From the NCBI GenBank assembly GCA_963750395.1, contig CAVVQM010000006.1, positions 310,001 through 374,000 on the forward strand: a stretch of DNA of 64,000 bases, read 5' to 3'. Position numbers and translations under genes: made by a program. The notes beneath the pieces were generated by a model. The model had not been told where the DNA came from and ran no database searches. It saw only the letters and a program-made list of their open reading frames with translations. Within the stretch, counting starts at the first letter, position 1; each line of letters starts with the position of its first letter. This stretch comes from JADJPO01 sp963750395 (GTDB taxonomy: Bacteria > Actinomycetota > Actinomycetes > Actinomycetales > Kineosporiaceae). Shown here piece by piece: positions 1 through 9,418 of the stretch.

Positions 1-393
1 GTGGGCGTCACCCAGGTGTCGTCGCTCGCCGCGTCCGCCAGGACCGGCGACGCCATGACGGCGCTCGCCGCATTCCGGCCGCTGCTCGTCGAGTATCGGC
101 GGATGCGCAGTGACAGCCACGGAATCACCGCCATCCGCAACATCATCGAGGCCCTGGTTCGAGCGGGGCGCTACGAACCGGCGATGGAACTGCTCGGAGC
201 GGTCTCCAGACCGGAGGTGAAATCGACGTACGGCATCGAGTCGGACCACCTCGCCGACGCCCGCTCGACCGCCGTCGACGCTGCTGGGGCGGACGCGGTC
301 GAGGACTGGATCGCCCGCGGTGCCACCCGAGACATCCCCTGGGCGCTGGACCACTCCGTCGACCTGCTCGATGCGATCGCGACGGGGACCTGA
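1..393 (+). CDS. 3' end of a large regulator/ATPase-like protein (partial)
   Basis: The reading frame is open from the first base, so this is probably the C-terminus of a longer gene starting outside the window. The 130 visible residues are helical. A stretch around residues 42-66 (AIRNIIEALVRAGRYEPAMELLGA) followed by an Ala-rich helix and a final W(I/A)ARG...A..A segment resembles the last TPR-like helices of large AfsR/LuxR-type ATPase regulators. That resemblance is from memory of the family, not an alignment. It converges on the DUF721 gene 6 bases away. In many actinobacteria gyrB would follow recF-DUF721, so this is an unexpected neighbour. Confidence 0.45.
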   Translation: MGVTQVSSLAASARTGDAMTALAAFRPLLVEYRRMRSDSHGITAIRNIIEALVRAGRYEPAMELLGAVSRPEVKSTYGIESDHLADARSTAVDAAGADAVEDWIARGATRDIPWALDHSVDLLDAIATGT

Positions 394-399
394 TCGCGC

Positions 400-1008
400 T
401 CAGCCGTAGGTGTCCCGGGGGCCCACCCCACCGGGGGCCGAGCGTGGGCCCTTGCGCCAGGACGGCGACGTGGGCGCGAGCACGACGATCTTGGTGACGA
501 CGTCCTCGCCGACCTCCTCGGTCAGCCGGCGCATCACCTGGGGCAGCAGCAGTCTGAGCTGGGTGGCCCAGGCCGTGGAGTCGGCCCGCACGGTGAGCAC
601 GGACTCGATGAACGCCTCCGGGGCGCAGTGGGCCGCGATCTCCGTACCGACCACGGCTTCCCAGCGTCCGATCACGCCACCGACGGCGACCGGGGCCTGC
701 CACCCGCGCTCGGCCACGAGTCTGTCGACCGTGGCCCCGACCGTCTGCGGATCTCGTCCGTCGGGGCGGGCTCCCGAAAGCACCGTCGGGTCCCAGCGAC
801 GCGGGCGCCGTGCGGGGGGGCCGCCCGCCGAGCCCCTACCGCCGCGCCCGGACGGCGAGGGCGTCAGGCCACGGGCCCGGGCCGAGGCCTTGGCCCGGTT
901 GAGGGCCGACCGGACGGCGTCGTCCGCCGCTGCGGCATCCGGCTCGGCGGGCGTTGTTCCACGGGAAACATCGCCCGTCGCGCCGTCGGGATTCGGGTCA
1001 TCGGACAC
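400..1008 (-). CDS. DUF721 / DciA-like protein
   Basis: About 202 residues from a GTG at 1008 with a GAGAGG ribosome binding site just upstream; a longer ATG start at 1065 is possible but lies deep in recF. The N-terminal half is a disordered Ala/Arg/Pro linker. The DUF721 domain fills the C-terminal half: a conserved GRWEAVVGTEIAAHCAPEAF segment, then the LTVRADSTAWATQLRLL strand-helix. DUF721 is the family of DciA, a loader or regulator of replicative helicase in bacteria without DnaC, and it commonly follows recF in actinobacteria. The start overlaps the recF stop by about 11 bases, suggesting translational coupling. A parS-like site (955-970) lies inside the gene. Confidence 0.85.
   Translation of the reverse strand: MSDDPNPDGATGDVSRGTTPAEPDAAAADDAVRSALNRAKASARARGLTPSPSGRGGRGSAGGPPARRPRRWDPTVLSGARPDGRDPQTVGATVDRLVAERGWQAPVAVGGVIGRWEAVVGTEIAAHCAPEAFIESVLTVRADSTAWATQLRLLLPQVMRRLTEEVGEDVVTKIVVLAPTSPSWRKGPRSAPGGVGPRDTYG
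955..970 (+). promoter_or_regulatory. parS-like site inside the DUF721 gene
   Basis: TGTTCCACGGGAAACA matches the ParB consensus at 14 of 16 bases. It lies about 3.5 kb from the oriC candidate. Confidence 0.6.
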
Positions 1009-2191
1009 GATGCACCTCTCCGCCCATGACGTCGATCCTGGCACCGGCCAGCACCTCGGGGACATCCTCCGGCACCGCCGCCGTGACCAACACCTGCTCC
1101 GCCCCGGCCACTGACTCGGCCAATCTGGCCCGCCGTCCGGCGTCCAGTTCGGCGAACACGTCGTCCAGGATCAGCACCGGCTCGCCGTCCTCCTCCGACG
1201 TGTCGGCCTTGAGCAGTTCGTAGGCGGCGAGCTTCAACGCCAGCGCATACGACCAGGCCTCGCCGTGGCTGGCGTACCCCTTGGCCGGCACGACAGCCGC
1301 CGTCCCGGCGCCGGACCCGAGCCAGGACGCGGCGTCCAGACCCAGCAGCAGATCGTCGCGATGCGGACCGACCAGGCTCACCCCGCGCTCAAGCTCCTTG
1401 GGCCGTACCCGCGCCATCGCCTCCGACATCCGCACCGCCAGCAGATCGCGGCCGCGCTCGGCCTGGGGCAGATCGGGGGTGATGTCCTCGCCGAGGCTGG
1501 ACCGGTACCCGAGCACGGCCTCACCCTGACCCGCCGCCACCGTTCGGTGGGCACGGGCCACCAGGGGAGTGAGCAGATGGACCAGATGCAGCCGGCCCGC
1601 CAGCAGCTCGGCGCCCGCGGCGGCCAGGTGCGCGTCCCAGACGTCGAGGGTGCGCACGTCACCCCGCCCCGACCGGATCGTCGCCCCGGCGCTCTTGAGC
1701 AGGGCGTTGCGTTGGCGAAGCACCTTGTCCAGATCGGCGCGCACCCCGGCGAACCGCGGGGCCCGGGCCACGAGGAGGTCGTCGAGGAAGCGTCGGCGGC
1801 CGTCGGGGTCACCCTTGACCAGGGCGAGGTCCTCGGGGGCGAACAGCACCGTGCGCAGGAGACCGAGCACCTCGCGCGCCCTCGGGACCGGTGAACGGTT
1901 GACCCGTGCCCGGTTCGCCGCGCCGGGCACGATCTCCAGCTCCACGATCACCGGGCGGTCCAGCCGCTGCACCGCGACCCGCACCACCGCCCGCGGCGTC
2001 CCGATGCGCACCAGGGCGGCGTCGGACGGCACCCGGTGGCTGGACAGCGAGGCGACGTATCCGATCGCCTCGACCAGATTGGTCTTGCCCTGGCCGTTCG
2101 GGCCGATCAGGGCGCTGACGCCCGGCTCCAGCGGCAGTTCGACCTGCGAGTAGGAGCGGAAATCGGTCAGCGACAGATGTGTGACGTGCAC
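998..2191 (-). CDS. recF: DNA replication/repair protein RecF
   Basis: A 397-residue SMC-like ATPase that binds gapped DNA and promotes RecA loading at stalled forks. The sequence shows the Walker A loop GPNGQGKTN at residues 30-38, an ABC-type signature region SHGEAWSYALALKLA near residue 310, and a Walker B motif PVLILDDVFAELDAGRR near 340. The N-terminus MHVTHLSLTDFRSYSQVEL is the canonical RecF opening, which fixes the ATG start. Length is normal for the family. It sits in the usual dnaA-dnaN-gnd-recF-DUF721 order, 31 bases downstream of gnd, so it is probably cotranscribed with replication genes. Confidence 0.95.
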   Translation of the reverse strand: MHVTHLSLTDFRSYSQVELPLEPGVSALIGPNGQGKTNLVEAIGYVASLSSHRVPSDAALVRIGTPRAVVRVAVQRLDRPVIVELEIVPGAANRARVNRSPVPRAREVLGLLRTVLFAPEDLALVKGDPDGRRRFLDDLLVARAPRFAGVRADLDKVLRQRNALLKSAGATIRSGRGDVRTLDVWDAHLAAAGAELLAGRLHLVHLLTPLVARAHRTVAAGQGEAVLGYRSSLGEDITPDLPQAERGRDLLAVRMSEAMARVRPKELERGVSLVGPHRDDLLLGLDAASWLGSGAGTAAVVPAKGYASHGEAWSYALALKLAAYELLKADTSEEDGEPVLILDDVFAELDAGRRARLAESVAGAEQVLVTAAVPEDVPEVLAGARIDVMGGEVHRVR

Positions 2192-2222
2192 GGTTGCCTG
2201 GACGGTAGGGGCGGCGGTCGCC

Positions 2223-3125
<903 letters not shown>

Positions 3126-3215
3126 TTTCCGCCTCCTGAATGCTCGGGTGGGCCGGACCCGGATTCAGGACCGGCTCAGGGGTCGATGGCCGGGATCGCC
3201 GGCGTAGGTCACGCC

Positions 3216-4361
3216 TCAGCTGTTCAGCCGCACCGGCAACACGAGATAACGGAAACCGAGCCGGTCGGCCGTCGTGGCGTCCCGGTCGCCGTCCCGCCCG
3301 CCGGCGGAGATCACCACGGGCTTGGTGGGCTGGGTGAAGGTCATCCGGGTGAGCTCTGCGTCCACCCCGGCCAGGCCCTCGAGCAGGAACTGGGGATTGA
3401 AGGCGAGCATGATGTCCTCACCGGACAGATCCGCCTCGACCGCCTCCGAGGCCTGGGCGTCCTCGCCCTGGCCGGCCTCGAGCACGATCGAGGAGTCCTC
3501 GAACCGCAGCCGGATCGCGGCGTGCCGCCCGGCCACGAGGGAGACCCGACGAGCGGCCTCGACCAGTTCCGTGGTGTTCACCGTCGCCTCGCCGGAGTGC
3601 TCACTCGGGAACAGGCCCAGGACCTGCGGATACTCGCCGTCCATGAGCAGCGAGGTGGTGTGCCGCCCGCCCGCCTCGAACCCGATGAGCTCACCAGCGC
3701 CGTGCGCGGGCAGGGCCAGAGTGATGTCACCGACCGCACCGAGCGCCTTGGACACCTCGGACAGGGTGCGGGCCCGGACGAGCGCGGTCGCCGAACCACC
3801 GGGATCGGCCGGGTTCCAGGGCAGGGTCCGCACGGCGAGCCGGTACCGGTCGGTGGCCATCAACGTCAGTCGATCGCCCTCGATCACGGTCTGGACGCCG
3901 GTGAGCACCGGCCGGGTGTCGTCACGGCTCGCCGCGACGGTGACCTGGCCGATCGCCTGGGCGAACTCGCTGCCCGAGACGGTGCCCGCGGCGTCCGGCA
4001 TCTCCGGCAGGGCCGGGTAGTCGTCGACCGGCATCGTCAGCAGGGTGAACCGGGACGCACCGCAGACGATCTCGACCCGGGAGCCGTCGGTGGACACATC
4101 GACCGGACGGGCGGGCAGTGACCGGGAGATGTCGGCGAGCAACCTGCCGGAGACCAGCACGGTGCCCGGATCCGAGACCTCGGCAGAGACCTCGACCTTC
4201 GCCGACACCTCGTAGTCGAAGCTCGACAGGCGCAGCACGCCGTCTGTGTCGGCCTTGATCAGCAGGCCCGCCAGGACCGGCACCGAGGGGTTGCTCGGCA
4301 GGGCCCGCGCCACCCAGGTGACGGCTTCGGCCAGAACATCTCGCTCGACCCGGAACTTCAC
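3216..4361 (-). CDS. dnaN: DNA polymerase III sliding clamp (beta subunit)
   Basis: The beta clamp encircles DNA and tethers the replicative polymerase; it also binds many replication and repair partners. The GTG start at 4361 gives VKFRVERDVLAEAVTWVARAL, the standard N-terminus, preceded by GGAGAAGGG. The open frame continues to 4496, but that extension is unlike the family. Length is 381 residues with three repeated clamp domains. The C-terminus LGFRYLVLPVRLNS matches the typical clamp ending. It lies downstream of dnaA across the oriC candidate, with gnd following 90 bases later. Confidence 0.95.
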   Translation of the reverse strand: MKFRVERDVLAEAVTWVARALPSNPSVPVLAGLLIKADTDGVLRLSSFDYEVSAKVEVSAEVSDPGTVLVSGRLLADISRSLPARPVDVSTDGSRVEIVCGASRFTLLTMPVDDYPALPEMPDAAGTVSGSEFAQAIGQVTVAASRDDTRPVLTGVQTVIEGDRLTLMATDRYRLAVRTLPWNPADPGGSATALVRARTLSEVSKALGAVGDITLALPAHGAGELIGFEAGGRHTTSLLMDGEYPQVLGLFPSEHSGEATVNTTELVEAARRVSLVAGRHAAIRLRFEDSSIVLEAGQGEDAQASEAVEADLSGEDIMLAFNPQFLLEGLAGVDAELTRMTFTQPTKPVVISAGGRDGDRDATTADRLGFRYLVLPVRLNS

Positions 4362-4722
4362 GCCGGACCGCCCTTCTCCGTGTGGCTCCGTGTGGCCTAC
4401 CGACACTACCGCGCTCCCGGGGGGACCGCTGACCGTGAGGAGGGTCCTGTCGGTGTCCTGGCCCGTGGGTCGGTCGGGTAGATGTACGCGGATCATTTCT
4501 AACCATCTCTCTATACAGGGTTTGTCGTAGCGGGTGTGGATCCTGTGGGCAAACCCCTGTCCAGGCAGGTCAGTGTGACGATGCGGGTGTTCATGGCCGG
4601 TGGACCGATCGCGTCAGGCGGTGGACGGCGGTGGCACAACCGGGTGGCTCCTCGGACGGCCGCCACACGTCGTCCACTCCGGCAGGGCGGGAGTCCACAC
4701 CTGGGGTGGCACTGTCCCGAGT

Positions 4723-4731
4723 TTGTCCACA
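4723..4731 (+). promoter_or_regulatory. DnaA box, perfect actinobacterial consensus
   Basis: TTGTCCACA, the strongest DnaA box in the dnaA-dnaN spacer. Binding of DnaA-ATP at such boxes nucleates origin opening. Confidence 0.75.
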
Positions 4732-4818
4732 GGTTGCCTACAGCCCGTGGATGACGATGACGTCAGGGGCTGCAGTGTCCTCTGAACAGTCCTGTGACCG
4801 ATGGTGTGGAAGTCCCTT

Positions 4819-4867
4819 CTCATGGGGTCTCATGGGGTCTCATGGGGTCTCATGGGGTCTCACGGGA
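4819..4867 (+). repeat. Tandem 10-base repeats in oriC
   Basis: Four exact copies of the decamer CATGGGGTCT are followed by a degenerate fifth (CACGGGATAA), immediately preceded by TCT. The 10-base period is one helical turn, so each copy presents the same face of the helix. This pattern is compatible with a protein-binding array or a bend in the origin. I know of no named origin element with this unit. Confidence 0.8.
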
Positions 4868-5131
4868 TAACAGGGGAACTCCCGGCCTTGACCGCCGGAC
4901 GTCGCGCATGGGGCCTTTGAGTCGCCTGACCCGCCTGAGCATGCGGAACGCGTTATCACCGATAGGCGTTCGGTGACCGAGGATCCACAGAGTTGTCCCC
5001 ACGTTGTGTACGCAGAGCCGCCGATATGCACGATGAGTGGCCGTCCGTGGGGATGACCGAGTCCTCGGCTGAACGGACATGCTCGTGCGGACTCGCCGGC
5101 GGGTCCACCTGTTGACCGGCGGGCGCCGGAG

Positions 5132-6760
5132 TCAGGAGCGGTTGGACTGACGGATCCGGTTGGTCAGCTCGGTGACCTCGGTGTAGGTCTTGCGCCGCTC
5201 GGCCATCAGGTGCCTGATCTTGCGTTCGGCGTGGATCACGGTGGTGTGGTCGCGGCCGCCGAAATGCTGGCCGATCTTCGGCAGCGACAGGTCGGTGAGC
5301 TCCCGGCAGAGGTACATCGCTATCTGCCGGGCGTTGACCAGCGCCCGTGAGCGCGAGGAGCCGCACAGGTCCTCGATGGTCAGCTCGAAGTAGGCCGCGG
5401 TCTGAGCCATGATCGCGCCGGCGGTGATGGTCGGGGTGTCGTCGTCCGGGATCAGGTCCTTCAGCACGATCTCGGCCAGGGACAGGTCGACCGCCTGCCG
5501 GTTCAGGCTGGCGAAGGCGGTGACCCTGATGAGGGCCCCCTCGAGCTCGCGGATGTTCGTCGAGATCTTGCTGGCGATGTACTCCAGGACCTCGCCGCGC
5601 ACCTCGAGGCGCTCGGCCATCGCCTTCTTGCGCAGGATCGCGATACGCGTCTCCAGGTCGGGCGGGCCGACGTCGGTGATGAGACCCCATTCGAACCGGC
5701 TGCGCATCCGCTCCTCGAAGCCGGACAGCTGCTTCGGGGGCAGGTCGGAGGTGATCACGACCTGCTTGTTCGCGTTGTGCAGGGTGTTGAAGGTGTGGAA
5801 GAACTCCTCCTGGGTCTGCACCTTGCCCTGGAGGAACTGGATGTCGTCGATCAGCAGCACGTCGACGTCGCGGTACCGGCGCTGGAAGTTGCCGGCCTTG
5901 TCGTCGCGGATGCTGTTGATGAAGTCGTTGGTGAACTCCTCGGAGTTCACGTACCGCACGCTGACGCCGGGGTAGCGGCTGGAGGCGTAGTGGCCGATGG
6001 CATGCAGCAGGTGGGTCTTGCCGAGTCCGGAGTCGCCGTAGACGAACAGCGGGTTGTAGGCCTTGGCCGGTGCCTCGGCGACGGCGACCGCGGCCGCGTG
6101 CGCGAACCGGTTGCGGTCACCGATGACGAAGGTCTCGAAGGTGTACTTCGGGTTCAGGCGTGAGGTGTCCGAGGTCGGGCTCCGGCCCGGAACCCGGCCA
6201 CTTCCGCGCAGCAGCTCCGGACGGATGCCGTCGTAGCTGGATGGTCCTTCGTCCGACTCACGGCGGTAGCCGCCGGAGGTATAGGACCGGTGCTCAGGTT
6301 CTCGGCGGTCGGATGCGTTGTCCCGGTCGGCCGCCGGATCACCGAAACGCTCGAAGCGTCGGTCGGCCTGCCGGTCCGCCGGGTGACGGTCGTCGAGATG
6401 CCGGACGTCGATGACCCCGGCATCGTCCGGTTCCCGATGATCTGGGGAGGTCCGAGAGCGCCCGCTGAACGTCTCGGCCCCGTCCTGCTCGGTCTCGTCC
6501 AGTGTCAGGCTGGGGTCGATGGTGACGGCGATCCGGACCGGGTGACCGAGTTCGGCGGCGAGGGCGGACTTGATCGCCTCACGCATGCGCTGCTCGAGGA
6601 CCTCTTTGGTCAGTTCGTTCGGGGCGGCGAGCAGCACGGTCCCGTCCAGGAGCCCGAGAGGACGGGTCAGGCCGACGAAGGCCCGCTGCTGCGGGGTCAT
6701 GTTCAGGGACGCGACGGCGCGAAGCCAGACTGATGAGAAGTCGTCCGTTGCGGGTGCCAC
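5132..6760 (-). CDS. dnaA: Chromosomal replication initiator DnaA
   Basis: A 542-residue AAA+ initiator that binds DnaA boxes and opens oriC. The GTG start at 6760 is set by a perfect AAGGAGG nine bases upstream and by the N-terminal domain I (residues 1-80, TDDFSSVWLRAVASL...). The frame upstream is open for 200 more codons but is not DnaA-like. Domain II (about 90-200) is a charged Arg/Asp-rich linker. Domain III begins with NPKYTFETFVIGDRNRFAH and carries Walker A GDSGLGKT (242-249) and Walker B LLIDDIQFLQGK. Domain IV ends with the DnaA signature GGRDHTTVIHAERKI. A DnaA box upstream (6816-6824) suggests autoregulation. Confidence 0.97.
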   Translation of the reverse strand: MAPATDDFSSVWLRAVASLNMTPQQRAFVGLTRPLGLLDGTVLLAAPNELTKEVLEQRMREAIKSALAAELGHPVRIAVTIDPSLTLDETEQDGAETFSGRSRTSPDHREPDDAGVIDVRHLDDRHPADRQADRRFERFGDPAADRDNASDRREPEHRSYTSGGYRRESDEGPSSYDGIRPELLRGSGRVPGRSPTSDTSRLNPKYTFETFVIGDRNRFAHAAAVAVAEAPAKAYNPLFVYGDSGLGKTHLLHAIGHYASSRYPGVSVRYVNSEEFTNDFINSIRDDKAGNFQRRYRDVDVLLIDDIQFLQGKVQTQEEFFHTFNTLHNANKQVVITSDLPPKQLSGFEERMRSRFEWGLITDVGPPDLETRIAILRKKAMAERLEVRGEVLEYIASKISTNIRELEGALIRVTAFASLNRQAVDLSLAEIVLKDLIPDDDTPTITAGAIMAQTAAYFELTIEDLCGSSRSRALVNARQIAMYLCRELTDLSLPKIGQHFGGRDHTTVIHAERKIRHLMAERRKTYTEVTELTNRIRQSNRS

Positions 6761-7259
6761 GAGGGGAAACCTCCTTGCGAGCCTGGCTCGGCCGCCGTCG
6801 TCATGGTCCACACAGTTATCCACACCCTGTGCATGAGAATGGCCGTCCGTTGCCAGTTCGGCGGAGCGTCTCCCCACGCTGTGCTCCGGCTGGTTCGAGG
6901 CGATGACCGAATTCCCCCCGGCGTGTCGCTCCCCTGCATCAAGCCAACAGGTAGGACCATAGCCTGTTGATGCCGTTCGAGTGGACGGGAGTAGCGATCT
7001 CAGACTAGACCGGTGTGACCCGAGCATGTCAGCCCAGCGATCGCCGCGGACCTCGTCCGAGCAGGGCCGACGACCAGTCACGAGGGCGCTGCGGGGGTTC
7101 GCCGGAGGGGCTCTGGAATTGACCCTGTCCCTGCCCCCGCCGTACCGTATGGAAGCTTGACGGTGCCTTGTTGCGCCGTCCAGCTCGACCTCGGCGCTCG
7201 GTGAGCGTCGTTCCCCAGCACCTGGCCCACTGGGCCTCCCAGAGCGTGGAGTTACTCCT
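6761..7259. promoter_or_regulatory. dnaA / rpmH divergent promoter region
   Basis: A 499-base spacer between divergent dnaA and rpmH. It holds a perfect E. coli-type DnaA box TTATCCACA at 6816-6824 with a near-match TGGTCCACA at 6804-6812. A candidate rpmH promoter is TTGACC (7119-7124), an 18-base gap, and TACCGT (7143-7148). Open frames crossing this region are extensions or shadows and I see no gene. Confidence 0.6.
6816..6824 (+). promoter_or_regulatory. DnaA box upstream of dnaA
   Basis: TTATCCACA, 56 bases upstream of the dnaA start codon. Its position suits DnaA autoregulation or an accessory origin site. Confidence 0.65.
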
Positions 7260-7397
7260 GTGAGCAAGCGGACCTTCCAGCCGAACAACCGGCGCCGCGC
7301 CAAGACGCACGGCTTCCGGCTGCGTATGCGCACCCGGGCGGGCCGCGCCATTCTCGCTGGCCGTCGTCGCAAGGGCCGCGCCCAGATCTCCGCCTGA
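7260..7397 (+). CDS. rpmH: 50S ribosomal protein L34
   Basis: A 45-residue basic ribosomal protein beginning at a GTG: SKRTFQPNNRRRAKTHGFR, then RMRTRAGRAILAGRRRKGR. This is the universally conserved L34 sequence, and the gene marks the origin region in most bacteria. A GGAG lies eight bases before the start. rnpA follows after 27 bases, the usual rpmH-rnpA pair. Confidence 0.97.
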   Translation: MSKRTFQPNNRRRAKTHGFRLRMRTRAGRAILAGRRRKGRAQISA

Positions 7398-7424
7398 CCC
7401 GGCCCGGCTCACCCCGCGGCCGCC

Positions 7425-7823
7425 GTGTTACCCCTTGCGCACCGTATGCATCGTGCCGACGACTTTCGGCGCGCCGTGCGCCGTGGACGTCGTGCGGCGC
7501 GAGGTGCCGTCGTGGTGCACCTCGCCCCCGGGGTCGGTTCCGTCGAGGACTCCGGATCGGTTGACCCACACACGCGCGTGGGTTTCGTCGTCTCGCGGGC
7601 CGTGGGCGGTGCCGTTCGACGCAACCTCGTGAAGCGTCGGCTGCGCGCCCTGGTGTCGCAGCGGCTGGACGACGGATCGCTGTCGCGCAGTTCGACGCTT
7701 CTCGTGGTCAGGGCACTACCGGCGGCGGCCACCTCATCATTCACCCGATTGGGCGACGATCTGGACGCCGCGCTGAGGGCTGCGTGCACTCAGCGTCACC
7801 CCGGCGCGAGGGCCGCGACGTGA
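7425..7823 (+). CDS. rnpA: Ribonuclease P protein component
   Basis: A 132-residue basic protein that assists the RNase P RNA in 5' maturation of tRNA. The N-terminus LPLAHRMHRADDFRRAVRRGRR and the family signature RVGFVVSRAVGGAVRRNLVKRRLR are clear. The start is a GTG at 7425. The C-terminus overlaps the yidD start by four bases (GTGA at 7820). Confidence 0.95.
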   Translation: MLPLAHRMHRADDFRRAVRRGRRAARGAVVVHLAPGVGSVEDSGSVDPHTRVGFVVSRAVGGAVRRNLVKRRLRALVSQRLDDGSLSRSSTLLVVRALPAAATSSFTRLGDDLDAALRAACTQRHPGARAAT

Positions 7824-8276
7824 GCGCCCCGGTCGAGACGGTGATCCATGAGGCGGTCGGCTCGAGATTCGCCACCTGGGTGACCGGCCTGGGCGCCCCG
7901 GTGGCCGCTCGGATCGAACGCCTTCCGGTCCCGGTGCGGCGCGTCGTCCGGGCCGTCGTGAACGTCCCGCGGTTCCTCCTGCTCCTGCTGTTCGGGTTGT
8001 GGCGCAGGCTCGTGTCCCCGCTGTACGGACAGACGTGCAAGTACTACCCGTCGTGCTCGGCCTACGGAACTGCAGTCGGTGCAGCGGCACGGCGCGGCCC
8101 GCGGCGTCGTTCTGACGGTGTGGCGGATCCTGCGCTGCAACCCGTGGAGCAGCGGCGGCATCGACGACGTGCCACCCGCACCGCCCCGTGAGGCGCCACC
8201 CGCACCTCACAACGAAGACCTCATGCGCCATGTCGGCGCGTCGACCCCGATCCGGCGAGGAGCGCCATGGGATTGA
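7820..8276 (+). CDS. yidD: Membrane protein insertion efficiency factor YidD (frameshifted)
   Basis: YidD helps YidC-dependent membrane insertion. The GTG at 7820 overlaps the rnpA stop. The first frame reads to the hallmark SPLYGQTCKYYPSCSAYG; the family continuation QRHGAARG...VWRILRCNPWSSGGIDDVP then appears in the next frame. Removing one A from the pair at 8068-8069 joins the halves into an ordinary YidD of about 151 residues, preceded by an atypical N-terminus. The restored gene would end at 8276, overlapping the yidC start. As read, translation leaves the family sequence after the CxxxxPSC motif. Sequencing error is as likely as real inactivation. Confidence 0.8.
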
Positions 8277-9307
8277 TCGACTCGGTTCTGCAACCGATCG
8301 AACTGGCGGTCGCCTGGATCATGGTGACCTGGCATACCGGCCTGACCGCCCTGGGGCTGCCGGCGGCGTCCGGTGTCACGTGGGCGCTGTCCATCGTCGG
8401 TCTGGTCATCGTCATCCGGATCCTTCTGATCCCGCTGTTCGTGAAGCAGATCAAGGCATCTCGCGGGCTGCAGTTGCTGCAGCCGGAGATGAAGAAGATC
8501 CAGAGCAAGTACAAGGGCAAGACCGACCAGGCCTCTCGCGAGGCGATGAGCCGCGAGATGATGGGGCTCTACAAGCACCACGGGACCAACCCCCTGGCCT
8601 CGTGCATGCCGATCCTCTTGCAGTCGCCGATCTTCTTCGCCCTCTTCCGGGTGCTCAACGGGATCCCGAAGAACAAGACCATCGGCCCGTTGGACGCCGA
8701 ACTCGTCCGTCAGGCGGACAACGCCACCCTGTTCGGCGCGCCGCTGTCGGACACCTTCCTCAAGGCCGATTCGTTCTCCACGCAGATCCTCACCGTGGTG
8801 CTGATCATCCTGATGTCGGCCACGACGTTCACCACGCAGCGTCAGCTGATGCGCAAGAACATGCCGGCCTCGGCCCTCGAGGGGCAGTTCGCGCAGCAGC
8901 AGAAGATCCTGCTGTATCTGCTGCCCGTGATCTTCGCCGTGTCCGGCGTGAACTTCCCCATCGGCGTGCTGCTCTACTGGCTGACCACCAACGTGTGGTC
9001 GATGGGTCAGCAGTTCTACGTCATCCGCCGGATGCCGGCTCCCGGATCCTTGGCGGAGAAGGCGCTCATGGAGCGCCGTCAGCGTCATGGCAAGTCGCCC
9101 CTGCCCGGCAACGCTGTGGTGTCCACGGCCTCCGAGACGGGAACCGGTGGCGACGACGTCGAGGACGAGCGACCGAAGAAGAGGCAGCAGCCGAAGCGAC
9201 AGCCCAAGAGCAAGCGACAGGGCGGCGGTGCGCAACGGCCGGGCCAGAAGAAGTCCTCGGCTCCGAAACGCAAGAAGCCAGGCGCGGAGAGCGTCGAAGG
9301 CGGTTGA
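8267..9307 (+). CDS. yidC: Membrane protein insertase YidC/Oxa1
   Basis: A 346-residue insertase that acts alone or with SecYEG to fold and insert membrane proteins. The N-terminal helix is followed by the conserved core SIVGLVIVIRILLIPLFVKQIKASR, with the catalytic-groove Arg. A cytosolic coiled hairpin (LQPEMKKIQSKYKGK...) and further helices PILLQSPIFFALFRVL, ILLYLLPVIFAVSGV and IGVLLYWLTTNVW follow. The C-terminal 70 residues are a basic Lys/Arg/Gln tail, typical of YidC proteins that contact ribosomes. It lies in the canonical yidD-yidC-jag order. Confidence 0.95.
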   Translation: MGLIDSVLQPIELAVAWIMVTWHTGLTALGLPAASGVTWALSIVGLVIVIRILLIPLFVKQIKASRGLQLLQPEMKKIQSKYKGKTDQASREAMSREMMGLYKHHGTNPLASCMPILLQSPIFFALFRVLNGIPKNKTIGPLDAELVRQADNATLFGAPLSDTFLKADSFSTQILTVVLIILMSATTFTTQRQLMRKNMPASALEGQFAQQQKILLYLLPVIFAVSGVNFPIGVLLYWLTTNVWSMGQQFYVIRRMPAPGSLAEKALMERRQRHGKSPLPGNAVVSTASETGTGGDDVEDERPKKRQQPKRQPKSKRQGGGAQRPGQKKSSAPKRKKPGAESVEGG

Positions 9308-9418
9308 CGTCTTCAGGGTCACTGCTACTGCGAATGGCCCTATTCCTGATGACCCCGACAGCTCCATCGGCGGCCGCCCACGGTGGCGCGGTGGAGTTCT
9401 CGATGAGAGGAGCGCGGC

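Larger units (their letters stand above)
4362..5131. other. oriC: Candidate chromosomal origin (oriC), dnaA-dnaN spacer
   Basis: A 770-base non-coding spacer between dnaA and dnaN, the usual oriC site in actinobacteria. It holds one perfect actinobacterial DnaA box, TTGTCCACA at 4723-4731. Near-matches are TGTGGGCAA (4544-4552, reverse), TGTGGATCC (4535-4543, reverse), GAGTCCACA (4691-4699), TGTGGAAGT (4805-4813, reverse), GGATCCACA (4981-4989) and TTGTCCCCA (4993-5001). A run of phased 10-base repeats lies at 4819-4867. A somewhat AT-richer patch (CGTTATCACCGATAGGCGTT, 4950-4969) could be the unwinding element; this last point is a guess. Short open frames here look like chance. Confidence 0.8.

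Noticed and set aside
4536..5080. Several short open frames in the oriC spacer
   Set aside because: They lack RBS and recognisable sequence, and some are generated by the 10-base repeats.
6761..7372. In-frame upstream extension of dnaA to 746 residues
   Set aside because: The extension has no DnaA similarity, and the GTG at 6760 has a perfect AAGGAGG and begins domain I.
7029..7412. Minus-strand frame across rpmH
   Set aside because: It is antisense to the conserved L34 gene and has no family features.
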